Assembly (NCBI GenBank): GCA_030627085.1
Contig: DAOUSS010000121.1
Coordinates: 1 to 5,227, forward strand
Origin: Candidatus Stahliibacteriota bacterium
GTDB lineage: Bacteria; Hydrothermota; UBA3073
Length of the DNA stretch: 5,227 nucleotides
Direction of reading: 5' to 3'
The notes under the pieces were generated by a model. The model saw only the letters and a program-made list of their open reading frames with translations. It was not told the DNA's origin and did no database searches. Position 1 is the first letter of the stretch; each line of letters begins with the position of its first letter. Made by a program: the position numbers and the translations under genes. Shown one piece after another: positions 4,102 through 5,227 of the stretch.

Positions 4102-5227
4102 ATGAATATTATCCCACTATTTATTGCTTTGCCACTTTTCGGGGCTTTTATACTCTCTTTAGCAAAACCCAAGAGAGCAGGAGATATTTTAGCTAATCTT
4201 ATCAATCTCTTTCTCCTTGTTCTATCATTTCTCCTTCTGCGCTACGGGACTCTTGTCTATAAGATAGGTGGTTGGGAACCTGTTAATGGAATACCGATTG
4301 GAATATACTGGGTTAAGGATGGACTCTCGACGCTTATGCTTATTATTGTGAATCTTGTTGCCTTAATAGCGACGATATTTTCAGTAGATTATATGGAGAA
4401 ATTTACCGAGAAAAATAGGTATTATTGCCTGTTTTTACTTATGTTAGCTGGTATGAATGGAGTTATATTATCTGGTGATATGTTTAACCTGTTTGTCTTT
4501 TTGGAAATTGCTGCTATTTCTTCTTATTCATTGGTTGCTTTTGGAACTGAATCCGAGGAACTTGAGGCTGCCTTTAAATATCAGGTTATGGGAACTGTCG
4601 CATCAAGTTTTATTCTTTTGGGAATTGCCTTGTTATATTCATATACAGGAACGCTCAATATGGCAGATATGGCAAGGGTTATAGCAATTAAAAATTCAGA
4701 ATCAGGTATCATGAATTCCGTATCCTCTATTTCCCATTTCCAATTAGTAAGCTTTGTCTGTGGATTGTTTATAATGGGATTTGGAATGAAGGCAGCAATT
4801 ATGCCGTTTCATGCCTGGCTACCAGATGCCCATCCATCAGCACCAGCACCTATCTCGGCAATGCTGTCAGGGGTCTTAATAAAAGTTTTAGGCATCTATG
4901 CTATGTTTCGCATTATCTTTAATGTCTTTGGAATGACCGCCAAGCTTTCTAATATCTTGATGGTATTAGGTGCTCTATCTATAATGGGTGGAGTAATTCT
5001 GGCGATAGGGCAATGGGATTTCAAGAGACTTCTGGCGTACCATAGTATATCACAAGTTGGCTATATAATCTTGGGATTGGGACTTGGCACTCCATTAGGA
5101 ATTTTAGGTGGATTATTTCATCTCCTAAATCACTCTGTGTTTAAATCACTTCTGTTTTTGAACTCCGGGGCGGTAGAATATGCTACTAACAATAGAGACC
5201 TCAAACGAATGGGAGGGTTAAATAAAA
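4102..5227 (+). CDS. mrpD: MrpD/MnhD (NuoN/MbhH-like) antiporter subunit, 3' end missing
   Basis: An open frame from ATG 4102 to the window edge encodes 375 residues without a stop; full-length family members are about 480-500. The expected ion-path residues are all visible. E135 lies in FNLFVFLEIAAISSYSLVAF (helix 5), K230 in FGMKAAIMPFHAWLPDAHPS (helix 7) and K261 in SGVLIKVLGIYA (helix 8). LLAYHSISQVGYIILGLG lies at 310-327, and GLFHLLNHSVFKSLLFL, with H340, H344 and K348, at 337-353. MrpD is the NuoN/NuoL-type antiporter subunit that exchanges H+ for Na+ in Mrp, or pumps ions in Mbh complexes. The intact E135 contrasts with the first antiporter subunit. The segment at about residues 198-216, between helices 6 and 7, is encoded by a degenerate period-7 repeat. 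The gene follows a repeat arm with no Shine-Dalgarno sequence. MbhH is the equivalent name if the complex proves to be a hydrogenase. Confidence 0.93.
   Translation, partial: MNIIPLFIALPLFGAFILSLAKPKRAGDILANLINLFLLVLSFLLLRYGTLVYKIGGWEPVNGIPIGIYWVKDGLSTLMLIIVNLVALIATIFSVDYMEKFTEKNRYYCLFLLMLAGMNGVILSGDMFNLFVFLEIAAISSYSLVAFGTESEELEAAFKYQVMGTVASSFILLGIALLYSYTGTLNMADMARVIAIKNSESGIMNSVSSISHFQLVSFVCGLFIMGFGMKAAIMPFHAWLPDAHPSAPAPISAMLSGVLIKVLGIYAMFRIIFNVFGMTAKLSNILMVLGALSIMGGVILAIGQWDFKRLLAYHSISQVGYIILGLGLGTPLGILGGLFHLLNHSVFKSLLFLNSGAVEYATNNRDLKRMGGLNK
4693..4748 (+). repeat. Degenerate heptamer array (NATNNNN) x8 inside mrpD
   Basis: Read in sevens from 4693, the units are AATTCAG, AATCAGG, TATCATG, AATTCCG, TATCCTC, TATTTCC, CATTTCC and AATTAGT. 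All eight have AT at positions 2-3 and most resemble NATTNCN. They encode the polar stretch at about 198-216 of MrpD, which seems longer than usual between helices 6 and 7. The copies are diverged, so common ancestry as a tandem repeat is likely but not certain. Confidence 0.5.

Overview
The window is a stretch of a bacterial operon, all on the + strand, encoding membrane subunits of an Mrp/Mbh-type ion-translocating complex. This is the module shared by Mrp (Mnh) Na+/H+ antiporters, group 4 membrane-bound [NiFe] hydrogenases and their ferredoxin-oxidising relatives. The DNA is AT-rich and uses the standard code. Short tandem repeats and small four-helix-bundle (S23/IVP-type) genes sit between the subunit genes. 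This combination suggests an uncultivated candidate-phylum bacterium (Omnitrophota-like lineages came to mind). That placement is weak and comes from general impression, not from a marker gene.

Layout: (1) 1-237, the 3' end of a four-helix-bundle gene; (2) 243-281, a 9-bp tandem repeat that runs up to the next start codon; (3) 282-2114, a 610-residue NuoL/MrpA/HyfB-like antiporter subunit; (4) 2111-2244, a heptamer array with two arms; (5) 2250-2777, an MbhD+MbhE-like protein equivalent to the C-terminal part of MrpA; (6) 2774-3196, MrpB/MbhF; (7) 3193-3309, a second two-armed heptamer array; (8) 3316-3651, MrpC/MbhG (NuoK-like); (9) 3658-4074, a second four-helix-bundle gene with heptamer arms on both sides; (10) 4102 to the window end, MrpD/MbhH (NuoN-like), cut by the window edge. 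No intergenic stretch exceeds 300 bases. I saw no RNA gene, CRISPR array, transposase, convincing promoter or intrinsic terminator.

How the genes work together: the two large antiporter-like subunits, the MrpA-C-terminal equivalent, MrpB and MrpC should assemble into one membrane arm that couples redox chemistry or a proton gradient to H+/Na+ movement. Which of these it is depends on genes outside the window, such as hydrogenase-like or NADH-dehydrogenase-like subunits.

The most unusual feature is the repeat architecture. Three gene junctions carry a left arm of GTGNNNN heptamers and a right arm of ACATTTA-like heptamers, which is close to the left arm in inverted orientation. At two junctions the arms are almost directly joined. 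At the third, a whole four-helix-bundle gene lies between them. Three further period-7 arrays of other sequences lie in frame inside the two antiporter genes, where they appear to encode loops between membrane helices. The four-helix-bundle gene plus its arms is a candidate for an undescribed inserted cassette, or for a repeat-associated gene. This is inference from one window.
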